DNA of 64,000 nt from Acanthosoma haemorrhoidale (GCA_930367205.1 OV884011.1:119099866-119163865); one strand, 5' to 3'. Counted from the stretch's first letter, positions 1-12,555 are shown. The notes: generated by a model from the sequence alone, not told the origin. A program made the numbers and translations.

Positions 1-374
1 ATGAATGTTACAATATATATATATTTCCACCTTTTTGTCTATAACCCCACCTCTTATTGAGAAATCTCATTTTAGAGGTCAAGAAAGGGGCTTTATTATA
101 GAACCTAATTAATTTTAAAAGTTATGTTTTTTGTGGACTAAATGAAGAATAATCTTGTATGATATAATTATGCTAAATTAATTTGATACAAGAAGTTTAT
201 TATAGTTTAAATAAAATTCAGATATACCTTGTTCTTTACATGTGATGGATAAATAAACTATTATTAGTATTCATATGATTTCTACCAAACAAATCAACTT
301 AGGTAAATATTGTTTTATTATTGCCTTTTTATAAAATAAATATAAATTAAATTGTATTTGTGATTTTGTTATAG
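1..374. other. AT-rich intron sequence upstream of the first visible exon
   Basis: No coding exon, RNA gene or repeat is recognised. The stretch ends in an acceptor (TTTTGTTATAG) directly before the exon at 375, so it is taken as the 3' part of an intron whose upstream exons lie outside the window. Confidence 0.5.
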
Positions 375-515
375 GTTATCATACTCTTGAAACGAAAAAG
401 GCGTATTGATAGATTGAGGCATCATTTGATGCCATATTATAATTTCGCTCCAGGAGAAGAAGATGATTGGGAAACTGAATTACTGGAAAGTGAAGGAGAA
501 ATTTCAGCTAGAAGG
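375..515 (+). CDS. C3orf18-like small membrane protein, penultimate coding exon
   Basis: A 141-base exon (47 codons, phase 0 at both ends) bounded by TTATAG and GTATGT. It encodes a hydrophobic stub (VIILL), a basic cluster KRKRR, then RLRHHLMPYYNFAPGEEDD and an acidic tail. This order matches the region following the membrane segment of vertebrate C3orf18, an uncharacterised small single-pass membrane protein in which a basic stretch is followed by an LRHQLMPMYNF-type motif and acidic residues. The exon probably begins at the inner end of the transmembrane helix, with the rest of the helix and the extracellular part encoded upstream of the window. The function of the family is unknown to me. 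The match is from memory of the human protein and rests on about 25 well-placed residues. Confidence 0.72.
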
Positions 516-1668
516 GTATGTCATTAAATAGCATACTTAAGGGTTTACTTTTTTCTAATAATCTATTTAGAAAATCTTATCAATTTATAGTTCTAATCTG
601 ATATAATAACCAAGAATAGGTGGAAACCTAAGTTTTTTTTGTGTTCAAAACATTTAATTATGAAATTCCAATAGCTTTAATAGGTTATATGTATATTCTT
701 TACTTTTCCAATAAAATATTAGAAGTGATTTTCAGTATTCAATTTATTCATTTAATGAATAGAAACTTCCCAATAGCTTATGCTGTCTGCACAGAACAGT
801 TCTTTTTTACATTTTGTTTAATATGAACTTTAAAAAAAATAAAACATTGAAACTTATAAGATATAATAAAGATTAACTTATATAATAGATAGGATGGTCA
901 GCTAGTTTTGGGTTCTTACTTCAATGGTATCAAAAAACAAAGCACTTACAGTTGCTCACTGAGATTCTCAAGTGTCAACTGTGAAAAAAACCTATAAGGT
1001 ACGGTATGACAAATTTTACAAAATGTAATCGTTACTAATAGTAAAAATTCCTTAATAGTCATAATAAAGTTGCATCTTTCTATGGAACTAGGCCATGATT
1101 GCTCAATTCATCTTAATGCATAATTCATTCATAGCTTTTCCTCTTTTTAATAGCCCGATTCAGAGAATGAGTCACACCTTTTCCACTTTATACCTTCAGT
1201 GTGAAAGCTGCATTGCTTTTAATGAAGTACCCAAAAAAAGTGTTTCTCAATTATTATTTTATTGAGAACTCTCTAGGTTACGCATCCAGATGGAAACCTG
1301 AAGAAAGCTTAACACAGGTAGCTTTCTTCCTCCTAACCGTGTTTTACTTTAATTAATAATTCAGTGACTGTCCCTGTAGTCTGGTGGTAAATATGATGAT
1401 AACTATATAGACACTAGTTTTTTCTTTGGGTGATAGATGAGGTGAGGGTTAATGCCTCGTGTGAATAGTTTCTTTTTTTAAAGTAGCTATTTGAATAAAA
1501 GGGAAGCAAATTTAAGGTTGAAAGGTAATTCCTAGTGCGAATCATATTAGCAACTCGACAACATCTACCATTTACAGTGATAACCTTCGGTCCTATCTCT
1601 TCATGAGGCATTTCACCATGGATTTTTTTTTTTTATAATTCATTAATTAAAAATAGCATTTTTTTCAG
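516..1668 (+). other. Intron of the C3orf18-like gene
   Basis: A 1153-base AT-rich intron running from GTATGT to a T-rich tract and TTTTTTCAG. The short open frames inside it (641-826 plus strand, 1414-1611 minus strand) show no recognisable domain. I see no identifiable mobile element. Confidence 0.55.
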
Positions 1669-1719
1669 GATTACAATACTGTTTCTTCTTCAAAAGCACT
1701 TCCTCCACAAGAGAAGTAA
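1669..1719 (+). CDS. C3orf18-like protein, terminal coding exon
   Basis: The exon opens after TTTTTTCAG in the phase left by the exon at 375-515 and encodes 16 residues (DYNTVSSSKALPPQEK) before TAA at 1717-1719. It is a short polar tail. Phase agreement and good splice signals support it; the sequence itself is too short for a family assignment. Confidence 0.65.
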   Translation, partial: DYNTVSSSKALPPQEK

Positions 1720-2280
1720 CTTATAAAATTTATAATTATGTAGAAATTGTTTGTCTGGAGTTGTATACTTTCCCATATTAAATTATAATCACAATTATGG
1801 CATGAAATAATCTTTTAAATATGACTTTTTTATTTAGAAACTATTAAAACAGTATTGCTTTTCTAAGTATTAATTGACTTTTTTTTTTTTTAGAATGACA
1901 AAGAAAGTATCTTCAAATAGTTTACTGTAATTTATTTTGCTTTTTTTTTATCAAGTATTGATGTTTGATCTCATAACTGTGATATTATTTTTTGTTTACC
2001 ATTAGTTCTAATTTTAGTATCGTTCCTGCAATAGATTTTTAGAAAGTTTTGATGACTTGTCTTTGTACCAGCCTAACAGGCCATAAATATTTTTATATAT
2101 TAATGAGTTATAATTTGTTTTTATTTAGTATTACTTATTTATTCCATTATAAAAATGTGTATTATTATATATTTTACAATGTATATAGATATATATTAAA
2201 TTGATATTCTTTGTATATTTAATTTATAATGCTTTATATTTTTAGTTAACTTATTTAATAAAAGTGTCTTGACTACATCT
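1720..2280 (+). other. Probable 3' UTR of the C3orf18-like gene with AATAAA signal
   Basis: AT-rich sequence follows the stop codon. An AATAAA hexamer lies at 2257-2262, and another polyadenylation-like context is not obvious before it. The transcript end is inferred, not observed. Confidence 0.45.
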
Positions 2281-5200
2281 AAGACTGCTATAATAGTTTA
2301 CCAAATGTCTACAATACCGAAAATGAATTTGTACCAGCATATTAGTTAAGAATTCTAGTCTATGAAATATATTACAATATTTTCAATGTAAGTGCAAACA
2401 TGATGAACTGAAAATGAATGTTTTCTTTATAGTGTCTGATTTTTTCATTTGACTTCCTTGTCTTCCTCATATATTTTTAAAATTTAAATTTTAACAGTAC
2501 TACACTCTCATGAAAAAGAAATCATTCATGTGTTGGCCCTGATAAAACATTTGGGTTTAACACTGTTATTTACTCCAACTTAAGGAAAGAAAGGTTGCTT
2601 ATCTATAGGTAACGACTACCCTTTCCTTGTCAATGTGAAATATTGAAATTATTTTTTGGTCTACCACAAATTACATTTGCTCCTCAAGCTGAGAGACAAA
2701 GTTATGAAACTCCATTACAAACTAACTAAAACACTCTCCTCCACTCAGCCAAGTATTTTTCTCATTAGAAACTGCAAGCTACTATTATCTCTACTAAAAT
2801 GACAAAAGAATTTAAGAAATTAAAAATTAGGGTAAAACTATACAAACAGTTTCTGGGTATGAAATTAATTAATCTATAACCTCAATTTGGAGTTCAATGG
2901 CTGCTACGTAAATTAAAAGTGTGGTTTTACTGATTTATTAACTGTACCACAACTGAATTTATGAATTATAGGTTAAAATAGCATAATTATAAATAGTTCA
3001 AAATCTGTTTGAAGATATATAGTTAATAGAATATTATATTTATTTCTGAAAATTGTCTAGGTATTTTTGTAATTCATATATGATTTATATTATTACATAA
3101 GATGTTCCTTACTTTGTTCTTGGACTAATATATTACAAATTGCATTATTTATAGGTAATATCTATTTTGTTAGTTAAATTTCTTCATTCCTATTGAGACT
3201 TTTTCTGATAGTTTTGTTTAAGAATTTTATGAACATCATGCTTACTGTTCTATGTATCCTATTTCTTCATCATAGTATTGTGGGCTTAGGGGTGTATCGG
3301 GAGTGAAAAATTGCTAATTAATGACTTATGATGGTGAAAAGAGGTGCTCTTAAACAATATACTTGTTATTGAATATGGTATATGTTAAATTCAAATTTAT
3401 TTTTGATAGTTATGTTCAAATAGTTTAGTCATTACTTGTATCCACTTAATTCTGTGGTGTATAGGGTCTAAGGGAATAGGGGATGGAGAGTACCTTTTAC
3501 TCCATCACCACCAAATTGTTTCTAAATGGATTATTGATAGAACATCTATTATGGAAATCATGTTGATAATTAAAAACTATTAGTTAAAATTCTGGCTTGA
3601 AAACAGCTGTAGTAATTTCAAAACCAATACAATCAACTGTAAAATTAAATCTAACACTTCCTCATTTATTCAAGGATTTTAACATATATAGTTCTTATTT
3701 ATATATCAAATTATGATGGGCGGATGTACCAATTTGCAGTTGTAAAATATCACCAGTGTAGATGTGAATAAGTGATTAATTCCCCCGACATAAAAATGGA
3801 ATATAAGTTTGGATTCGGCGATGAAAATGTCTGTCCTTGATGGCAAGAAAAAATGGCTATTGGCTTCACCTATCCCTGCTCTTTGTACAGCCAGTGACAT
3901 AAATCTTGTTTAAATTTGATAGTGACGTTAATACTTGATCATATGTAAAGTTAAATTTAGTTGTGGTGGAATAAATAGGGCTGGAGGACAGGAGTTAGGT
4001 TAGGGTTTGACAATTACCTCTACCTTCCTTTAAATTTATACTTCTTTATTCAAGCAGCTACTCATCTTTCTTAACGAGGTCAAGTGAACCCTGACCAGGC
4101 CTATTCTCAACAGAATTACTTGTTGGGAAAGATGGAATTCAAAACTGGGTTTCCATAGTTGGTCAATCTGCTATCCAAGCCAAGGGAATGATTACTATTA
4201 ACGTTATTTACTCAAATTTTTAAGCAAAAATATAAATCAGAGCCTTAAATGAGATCTAACTACTACAGTAATTAAGGTAGAAACAAGTTTCCAGCTTTTG
4301 TGAATACTGATTAGATTAGTAATAGAAAACTGTCAATAACTGGTGCTGGTTCGTTACTACTTTGTACTCTCAATAGTTTTTCGTACAATTTTGTTACAAG
4401 AAAGAACTATTTATAATAAAATTTCCTGAGTCAAAATATGGGTAACAAAGATCAATATAACCATATTCATGAAGGAAGACATATTTAATGGGTCCAAGAG
4501 CCTCATATATTTGAACTCAGAATCCAAGAACAATGCAATATGGTAAATAGTAATTCAGAACAGAAGATTCTATGACAGAGCGCTTTTAACATTAGCCAAA
4601 GATTTGATATCTAAGAGCCAGACCATTAAAACTTATAATTTTAAGTTCATTATGGGCCATACAGAAATTACATTCCCCATTGTTTTTTATCAAAATATGT
4701 ATAATGAAATAAGAACTAATTGGTTCTCTGACAATCAATTTTTTTGGCCAAGGATGTTCTCCAACTTACTCAGAACTGTTTGGTTTTATTTCAAGCTCCT
4801 CAGGCGTCCCAAAAATTGGACCACTCGGATAAGGGGAATCATAGCCACTAAAACATTTTGTCCATTCAAACAGGGTTAAGAGATATTCATCTCTCAAGAG
4901 ATTCTTATTTTGCTTGATATCCCCTGGTCAATAAGGGTTTATTTTGGTTTTAGAAAACCCTGGAAAAAACGCCACGGTTTTTGGTATTCTATCATTGGGC
5001 AGATAAAGATATCCCTTCTCATCTTACCCTAGGTAGCACAGATTAACCTAGATTATTTATATAAATGACTGGCAATAGGTAGTCAATGTGGTGTGGCTGA
5101 TAGTCAAAATTGTCAATAGTTTTCCATCTTTAGTCAGTTTTAATATTTCATACTTAGAACTATTGCTAGTCAAGAGACCATGACAATGAGGTTCAACATA

Positions 5201-5506
5201 TTTATTTTTTAATATCATTTTCACAAAAAAATTGACATAAAACTTTACAATGATGTTGTGCTTAAATAAATTCAAATTTTGATATGTGAGAGAAAATTTT
5301 CTCTTTCTTATCTAAAACCATATATATATATATAGATACAATAACCCAAATTCAGTTGATCTATATAAATAATTAACTTTACATAAACAAGTTTATAGCA
5401 CATTTATTAATATTATTAAATAGTCACTTTCCCTACCTAGTAGTCTAGCTTTTCCTACCTTTCCAAAATCTACAAACCTTTAAATTTAATCACCTTTTTT
5501 TGTTTT
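2281..5506. other. Intergenic AT-rich sequence, no gene recognised
   Basis: No convincing exon, RNA gene or well-preserved transposon. A 91-codon open frame at 4604-4879 lacks any recognisable motif. An (AT)n microsatellite lies near 5322-5334. The section 3970-5040 is less AT-rich than its surroundings and may be old repeat debris, but I cannot identify a family. Confidence 0.4.
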
Positions 5507-5512
5507 TTTATT
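5507..5512 (-). other. Candidate polyadenylation signal of the HMGA-like gene
   Basis: TTTATT on the plus strand (AATAAA on the minus strand), about 300 bases past the stop codon at 5809-5811. Confidence 0.35.
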
Positions 5513-5808
5513 ATAATATGAAAGTAAGAAACATGTATTATTATGCTCTTATAAATGTAATGATACATACATCCATATAATTTATATTTAACACATATAA
5601 TTTAATGTTATCTTTCACATAACACAAACAATGCTAAACTATTCGAAAAACCTACAACTAAAGATAAAAGAGACAGGGTCATACATAGGAAGGAGGTTGG
5701 AACAACGGGTATTGGGATGGGTGGAGCAGCACTTGATGCTATCTTCCCAAATGAGTAACAATTAATTCAAGGGCTTATATTGTACTGTTCAGGTTTTAGG
5801 GTGATAAT

Positions 5809-5931
5809 TTAATTGTCATCTTCATTGTCTTCATCCTCTTCGTCTTCCTCATCAGGGGAATCGGCTTTCTTTTCTTCTTTCTTAGCAGGTCGCCCACGGC
5901 CTCTGCCTGTACCAGCGGATGCCGTCTTAGC
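5809..5931 (-). CDS. HMGA-like gene, coding exon 3
   Basis: The acceptor reads TTTTCAAAACAG before GCT at 5931, and the stop TAA is at 5811-5809. It encodes 40 residues: AT-hook 4 followed by a Lys-rich linker and a tail of some 17 mostly acidic residues ending NEDDN. Confidence 0.8.
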   Translation of the reverse strand, partial: AKTASAGTGRGRGRPAKKEEKKADSPDEEDEEDEDNEDDN

Positions 5932-8900
5932 CTGTTTTGAAAAGGAAACAAATAGGTTTATATTTTTAAAAAATAAGAATATGAAGTAAAGATATTTTAT
6001 ACAAATTAAAGCAGATTTCACAGTTAAGACAAAAATTGCATAAATAAGGCAAGTGTTTCACAGAACTGGATCTTAAAGCAGTAGGTGGTAATTTTACATA
6101 GTAGAGACATGCACTTCACCTTGCCTCTATGTATGCAGTCTAGTTCCGAAAAAGAAATGCTTTCGGCCTCTTCCATTGTATATCTTCATTGTTGTAGCCG
6201 CCTTAGAATGACAGTTAAGAGGGTTAAACAATTAATCCACAAGCTGCCCCTCCCCAAATTTACAAACTGGTTTATTCAATGATATGGGGCCTCAACATTT
6301 TTTTCATTTACTTTCAAACGACTAAAATATGTTTATATCAGTTATGAATTAAATAGCATTTTAAATAAAATAATATCTATTATAATTTTATGAGGGCTGA
6401 CAAAAAAGTTTCTTATTTCAACTCATAAAATACCAAGGCAAATAATAATTTGTAAATAGCTAAAAGATTGACAAAAAATAACTCAACTGGAACAACATTA
6501 AATACCCCATTTCTAATTGTTGGCCCCAAAATTTATTTTTTTACATATCCTTGAATTTTATTTTAGTATAAGGATGTATTTAGTTTGCCTTTATGATCGG
6601 GGGGAAAACAGAGATGTAAGTGGGCTACTGAATAGGTTTAAAAAAATTAATAAGCTGCATAAATCTACCTTAAGTGATTGGTGTGTCCAGAGGAGTTTTG
6701 CATTCAACTTGACTCTTTATTATGGAAGTACATGGGTAGTTCTACAAAGTCTAGGCTAGTAAAATTGGAACAGATTGCCACCACTTTTCGTTTAGTCTGG
6801 AGTCAGGGTTTGTCAGACGTGTTACTGATGTGAAATGCCTGATATCAGTCACACTATATATAAAATGATAATTTCCCCCCCTAATTTTCATATTCAGATG
6901 GTTAAAAAAAAAAACTTATAAAAACTTCATAAAGAACAATAGTTGATTTAATATGATCTTGTGGCTTTATTTAAAATTTGCATCTTAACATAATTGGCTA
7001 TAGAAATTTATATATATATAATTTAAATAATTGTTATCTAATTCAAATAATATTTTATCTGCTATATATTGACAACACACAACCCCCACCATAATTTTTT
7101 TTTTGTGCCTAGGATTTTATAAAATAAGTTTTTCTCTGTCTGATCTACTTTTTAGATCAGTTTTATTTTAATGTGCAGTTTGAACTCCAGTTCTAAATCG
7201 CATACACAAGGATTGGTTCCTGTATATTTGTCCTGTTTTCAGTATGCAGTCTAGTTAGTTCCAAGACAATTCATTAGATGGATTAGGCATCTCATAGCTT
7301 GGAATGACCTTCAAAGCTTCAACTAGAGTTGAGGTTAGTTTGTGAGTTCTTGTTGTGCAGGGTAGATCGAAGTTGGCCTCGGGTGATATTTGTGTTAAAG
7401 AAAGAGTTATTATAAAGTTAACCTAAAACATACCGTGTTGTTGAGTAGAAATAAAATGAGATCAAGTAGAAGTTGTGTGGATCATCCTGATATGTTTTGT
7501 TACAAATCTGGAGAATGCATGTTAAAATAAAACAGAAAAACTGTTAGTGACTTTGTAACAAAAGCTTATCTAGGATACTTTAGCGTTAGGCCTCAATCAA
7601 GATAAAACCTAGGTACCACATCAGATCTGTAAAACTTGTACAGAACATTTGCGACAGTACACCACAGTGGAAAAGAAAAAGTCAGAAATTCGGCGGAAAG
7701 TTGACTTATCCTGATTTAGTCTCTGCAAGAGGCCTATCCCCTCTCTCAAAGGAAGCGCCGATCCCAACGTTTCACCAGCTACTAGAGCCTTGTGAGGACA
7801 AGTGTTGTCCCTCATCACCCTTATGATACTCATGAAGGTGACAGTGATTATGAGGGGATGTCATAAATTCCTCAACATTTCAACCAGGAAGGGTTAAATG
7901 AGCTCACCAGAGATCTCAACCTGCCAAAAGATGCTTCCAAATTACTGCCTTTTAGGTTGAAGGACAAAAATATGCTGGAACAAGGAACCAAAATTACCTT
8001 ATATTATACAAGAGAAAAGGGTCAGTTAGCTAACCTTCTTCTCTTAAGAAGACAATCTTGTATTTTGTCACAAAATTAGAGGACTCCTTTAAAAGATGGG
8101 TATTCTAACCACTTTCCAGATGATTGGCACCTATTTATTGACAGCAACAAAAGCAAAGTTTGAAATATGTCCTTCTAAAGAATGGGAATAAATATGGTTC
8201 AATACTAATTGCTCACTTAACGAAAATGAAATAAGAATACACCATACCTTTGGTATTGGAATAGATAAAGTATCATGAACTCAATGGGCTAATGGGTGCT
8301 TTATGTGGACTTAAAACTTTCTCCTTGGACAGGAAAGAAAAGTGGCCACACCAAATAAGCTTCTTATGCCTCTGGGATAGCAAAGACAAAACACACCATA
8401 AGGTTTGAAAAGAGGGGCCTAAGAGACAAAACATGGACACTAGGGAAAGGAATCTCATTAAAGACCCCTTAGTTGAACAAAAAAAAATCATCTTTTCTCC
8501 ACTTCATATAAAGCTGGGCTTTAAGAAGCAGTTTTTAAAGGCTCTTCATAAGAATGGATCAGGCTTTGGATGTATAGGGGAAAATATGCCTCAGTTGAGT
8601 CCGAAAAAAATTAAAGCAGGAATATTTGATGGCCCACAAATTACACAACTCATTAAGGATCCTTCCTTTATAAATTCGATGAATAAGGCTGAGCGAAAAC
8701 CCTAGACTTCGTTTGTTGCAGTTGTCGAAAATTTTCTGGGCAAATGCACGCAAAGCTGAAAATTATGTTGAACTGGTAAATGAGATGCTCGGACAGTTTC
8801 AAATCTTGGGTGTAACACGAGTATTAAAATGCACTATTTACACACCCACACATATTTTTTCTGAAAATTGAAGAGAGGAACAAGGTGAAAGATTTCACCA

Positions 8901-10954
8901 GGATATTAAAACTATAGTGACCCAGAACCAAGAAAGATGGGATAGCACATGATAGCAGATTACTGCTGGAGTTTAAAAAGGGATTTTTTCGAAATGCATT
9001 CAAGAATGTCAGAAAAGAAGCTTCCGAAGTGTTCAGTGACTAATTGGTTTCGTCAATGACTTTTTCCTCTATCTTTGTGTATAATAATAATAAAACTTCC
9101 GTGTTTAGTTTGTTTATTTGATCCATGGATTTAACATAAAATAGTGTAAGGCATATTTTACTAAAATGGTATTTCTTAGAAATTTGAGCTCCTAGACCAA
9201 AAAATAATGCTAGAATTCAGGGCATATAAAATCAATTCCAAATACTCCAGCACCTAAACACGTATTGGCCTGTATAATCTGTATCCTTCCAATGATAGGT
9301 AGGCATACAACCAACTTTTTCCATGTATCCATTATTAAATGTGGACTAAAAGATAATTAGCATCGTCCTCCAGGGTATTATTGAATACATTAGGATTTGC
9401 TATCTTATAACTCCACAGTCACAATTTCAATTAGGGTTTCATTCATTCCACTTAATCTGCTGTTAAAGCAAACGGTTAACATCAACCTACAAACAATCTG
9501 CCTTAGAACATCACTTTCCTCATTCTCATCGATTTCACCCAAGCTTTCAATACAATTGACCATTTCATCATTGTATTCAAGTTAAAACATGGATCCTTCT
9601 CAAATAGTGCAGTTTGTTGATACCAATTCTTAATTTCCTACCTATCTCGAGTCATCCTAGTCTCCAATAAACCATTCCCAACTCCCCCTCTATACTCAGG
9701 AGTGGTTCCAGGGGTTTTCCATCTTTTCAACTCTTTTCTGCCTAATATTGATGAACTTTACAACCAAATTCAAACCATTCCACGCCTATCCCAATATTCC
9801 TCTCCTTACATCCCACCAGATCTCTAAACAGCTTCTCTTAATCAAATCTCTTCTCGGGTTGTTGACCTGGGCTGAGGTCAACTAACTGAAAATAAATCCT
9901 GAATGTTCAAATCCATAAAAACGTAGGCTCCAAAATCTTTATCCATTTTTTCCCAAACATACATATCTAATTTTTATATTAAGGCCCAACCTTAATACTC
10001 CTCATTGGAGTGCGAAAACCGTCTCTAGCCTGGGATAAACAAGTGTCCCAAATTACTAGGCATTCCATATACTCCCTAAAACTATTCAAACAATCCCGTC
10101 ATCTCCTTCCACAACAAACTTGCAAACTTTTGTTTCCTCTTTAATCATTCCCCAATTTGATTACTGTTGTTTTTTATGTCCCCCCGCGTCAGAATGGGTA
10201 TTTCCCTCAAGCAGATGGCAATACTTCCTTAGTTAGGACCTTCCTCCTCTACCAAACCTTACCCATCATACATAACTTTCAGTGACTCAAGCACCTGCAC
10301 CCAATAATGTACATTCACTTTTCAAGTCTTATATTTAATTTATATGGATTTATTTAGTTCATAAGTAATGTAACAAAATTTCAATGAGTTAAAAAAACAT
10401 GAGGTGCTGGTAGTTATAGCAATCCAGAGGAAGTACACAAAAACTAATTGAAGAAGGACTAAATCTAGACAATAAAAACAGCCTTTATATTGATCGAGGG
10501 TTGCTCAACAACAAACTCTTTAGGTATAAACAGACCATAGTTTAATTGTAAAAACTTCTCAACACTCAGTATTGCTTCACATCACAATTCATTAAAGCTA
10601 CACATTGTTTACCTTTGCTTTTGTCTTCCCCTTCTTTACGGAACCTTTAGGTCTACCACGGCCACGCTTCGCAGGTGCTTCACCTTCATCCTTTTTCTCC
10701 TTTTTATCAGATGCAGGACGACCTCTTTTTTTCGCTTCTTTTGGGGATGACTCCTTTAAAAACAAGTAATTGTTATATCAATTACTGATCATATTTAATA
10801 TGGCAAACATATGATTGTAAGAGATAATTTTGAAATTTATACTTCAGTTAAACCTGAAAATAAAACGATTGCATATCATCAATAAACTTACTTCAGTGTT
10901 CTTTGGTCGCCCCCTACTCTTCTTTTCAACAGTAGTAGACCCGTCGTCAGACAT
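5809..10954 (-). CDS. HMGA-like AT-hook chromatin protein, whole coding span (3 exons)
   Basis: Three phase-0 exons (10954-10892, 10753-10613, 5931-5809) give a 108-residue protein. The order is: start MSDDGSTTVEKK with AT-hook 1 (SRGRPK); exon 2 with hooks 2 (KKRGRPA) and 3 (KRGRGRPKGS) separated by a Lys/Glu/Asp spacer; exon 3 with hook 4 (GRGRGRPAKK) and a final acidic run rich in Asp/Glu. Metazoan HMGA proteins are about 100 residues, with several AT-hooks that bind the minor groove of AT DNA and an acidic C-terminal tail, so length and layout fit; four hooks is one more than vertebrate HMGA1/2. It should act in the nucleus as an architectural chromatin factor. Intron 2 (about 4.7 kb) is filled with repeat relics. 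All splice sites are GT/AG. A general AT-hook protein outside the HMGA family is the alternative. Confidence 0.82.
5932..7840. other. Intron 2 of the HMGA-like gene, first part
   Basis: No gene or identifiable element seen. Short open frames here (6085-6282, 6517-6759, 7621-7833) have no recognisable content. 7621-7840 may already belong to the decayed repeat that follows. Confidence 0.4.
7850..9010 (+). pseudogene. Decayed copy of a multicopy arthropod repeat protein (ERFHQDI...ADYCW family)
   Basis: Reading the plus strand across stops and frame changes gives islands in the same order as a family of predicted proteins that occur in many copies in arthropod and cnidarian genomes: HFNQEGLNELTRDLNLPKDA near 7878-7937; a Leu/Lys block; DWHLFIDSNKSK near 8121-8156; PLHIKLGFKKQFLKALHK with KIKAGIFDGPQI at about 8500-8650; EEQGERFHQDIK near 8873-8908; and MIADYCWSLKRD near 8949-8984. 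At least two frame changes and several stops lie between them, so the copy is dead. I recall the family as uncharacterised and transposon-like, but do not know its class. It lies in an intron and antisense to the HMGA-like gene. No terminal repeats were found. Confidence 0.68.
9390..10340 (+). mobile_element. Degraded LINE reverse-transcriptase fragment
   Basis: Broken frames on the plus strand resemble LINE RT of the CR1/Jockey-like type: IDFTQAFNTIDHFII near 9529-9573, PLYSGVVPG near 9690-9716 (the position of the usual GVPQG motif), and a C-terminal stretch with QTFVSSLIIPQFDYCC near 10122-10168. Stops and frameshifts are frequent. The same kind of fragment recurs at 27690-28260, 41590-42110, 48290-48660 and 54290-54900, so this looks like an old dispersed family. 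Confidence 0.6.
10613..10753 (-). CDS. HMGA-like gene, coding exon 2
   Basis: A 141-base phase-0 exon between TTTTTAAAG and GTAAAC encoding 47 residues. It carries AT-hooks 2 and 3 plus a Lys/Glu-rich linker, and ends in a basic VKKGKTKAK run. Confidence 0.83.
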
Positions 10955-10973
10955 TGTGTTCAAGTCAAGTTCT
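10892..10973 (-). CDS. HMGA-like gene, coding exon 1 with 5' UTR
   Basis: The exon begins after TTTTCTTAG; 19 untranslated bases precede ATG at 10954-10952. It encodes 21 residues with AT-hook 1 and ends at a strong donor GTAAGT. The acceptor just upstream of the ATG implies an untranslated exon further 5'. Confidence 0.8.
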
Positions 10974-12129
10974 CTAAGAAAATATAAATAAACCAACTAA
11001 TCAATACATACACAAATTACTAACGGAAAATTTTGATTAAATATAAGGAGCTTAGTTTTAGAAGGGCACATATCCAATTTGGGAAATTTTTCAGTAAGGT
11101 AAAAAAACGAATGAGAATACTAGTGAAATAATTATACGCATTAACTTGACCCTAGCAATAAAAGGGATTTGTTTAGTTTTAATGGGAAATGATTTGTGTT
11201 TGATTCAGGTTCCTCCAAATGACATTAAAACTTTTTTAGAGGGACTTCGTGAGTCAGTTGTTAAGAATTGATTGAGAAGAGAGGTATTTAATGTTTTTTT
11301 ATTTATACGGACATAACAAAAACACTACTATATATTTATATAAATTGTCTTTTTATTTATAATATATATACATATATTTATTATTTAATTTTATCAGCAT
11401 TAAATCCTAATAGTTTTAGAGTGTGCTCTCAACAAGATCAGGAGTTACAGCAAAAAGTTACTGAACAAGTAGTACTGGATTATAATTCTGTCTCATGTTA
11501 AAAGTGCAAAACCAATTTGAATAAAAGAGGCGAAAATACGCAACTCTACCTTACACCCCTAACCATGTTAAAGGAGTCCGATACTTTCCCATTATGAAAC
11601 ATGGTGAATTAGTTATCTAAGAACATACTTCATTGGAATTTCATATTTTAGAAGCCCTTCCCAAATAAAGGTCTGACTTAATGAATAACATGTTTCAAGT
11701 CAGTCAAGAAACGTAAAATAGAACGTATGCTATTAAATACTTTGCTCAATAATGATTCGGAGTGTTTATTACAAGATCTATACAATTGTCCTTCTTGGCT
11801 TCTGAAATTTTGTGCTGAATTCTTCAACAGTCCTGCTGTTAGAAATCACAGGAGAGTAATGCTATTCCTAACTTGTCCGTATGTTTGGTAAATCTTTATC
11901 CATGATCTGTAAATAGGCTTAAATATAAATTTGTTACCCCTAACCAGTATTTAAAACAATACTCTAGGTGTTTGTATTAACTCATGATGACACTACAGTT
12001 TCGAAATATAAAGTTTGGAATATAACATTACATTTTTTTCTCAAAATTTATTTTAAAAAAACAAACATTTTTTTACCCAACACAGTCAACTATCACAAGT
12101 GCAACAAATCAAACCTTACTAAATTTTCT
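10974..12129. other. 5' intron of the HMGA-like gene, first part
   Basis: AT-rich sequence with nothing recognised beyond short runs of T and (AT)n near 11330-11390. Confidence 0.4.
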
Positions 12130-12555
12130 TAAAATGGTTGGGAATTAGTGAGGAACAAGAAAAGTTTGACTACTCAACTATCTGTCAGATAGAAGTGCTT
12201 GGTCACAAGTCCTTCACTCTTTGGGCTCTGTTATCTAATAGTCATGTAGTTGCAGACTACCAGTTTGAGGGAGATCTGACAGTTTCCCGATGCACAAAAT
12301 GTCAGAACATGGTTGGTCTAGAGTGAGGAGTTCTTATCACAAAGTAAGAACAAAAGGGTCGCTGGGTCTGAACAGTGGAGTAATTTGTAAAAATATCAAA
12401 TTCAATAATTTGAATCCACTCTTGAGTACTAGGCCTACCCATAATAAATCTTTGGGTAGAATCTGGAATGAATAAACGGTGAAAATTGATTTAAAGTGAA
12501 CATTTCATAAATTTTCAAATTGAAAATGACTTTTGAACCACCCTGTATAGTGGAA
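12130..12555. repeat. Possible DNA-transposon relic ending in ACCACCCTGTATA
   Basis: Two overlapping short open frames (12138-12326 and 12290-12475) have no family match that I recognise. The stretch ends with TTGAACCACCCTGTATA, a terminus typical of several arthropod DNA transposons. No matching inverted repeat was found at the left side, so the class is open. Confidence 0.3.

Noticed and set aside
4604..4879. 91-codon plus-strand open frame
   Set aside because: No recognisable motif or splice context; could be repeat debris but nothing supports a gene.
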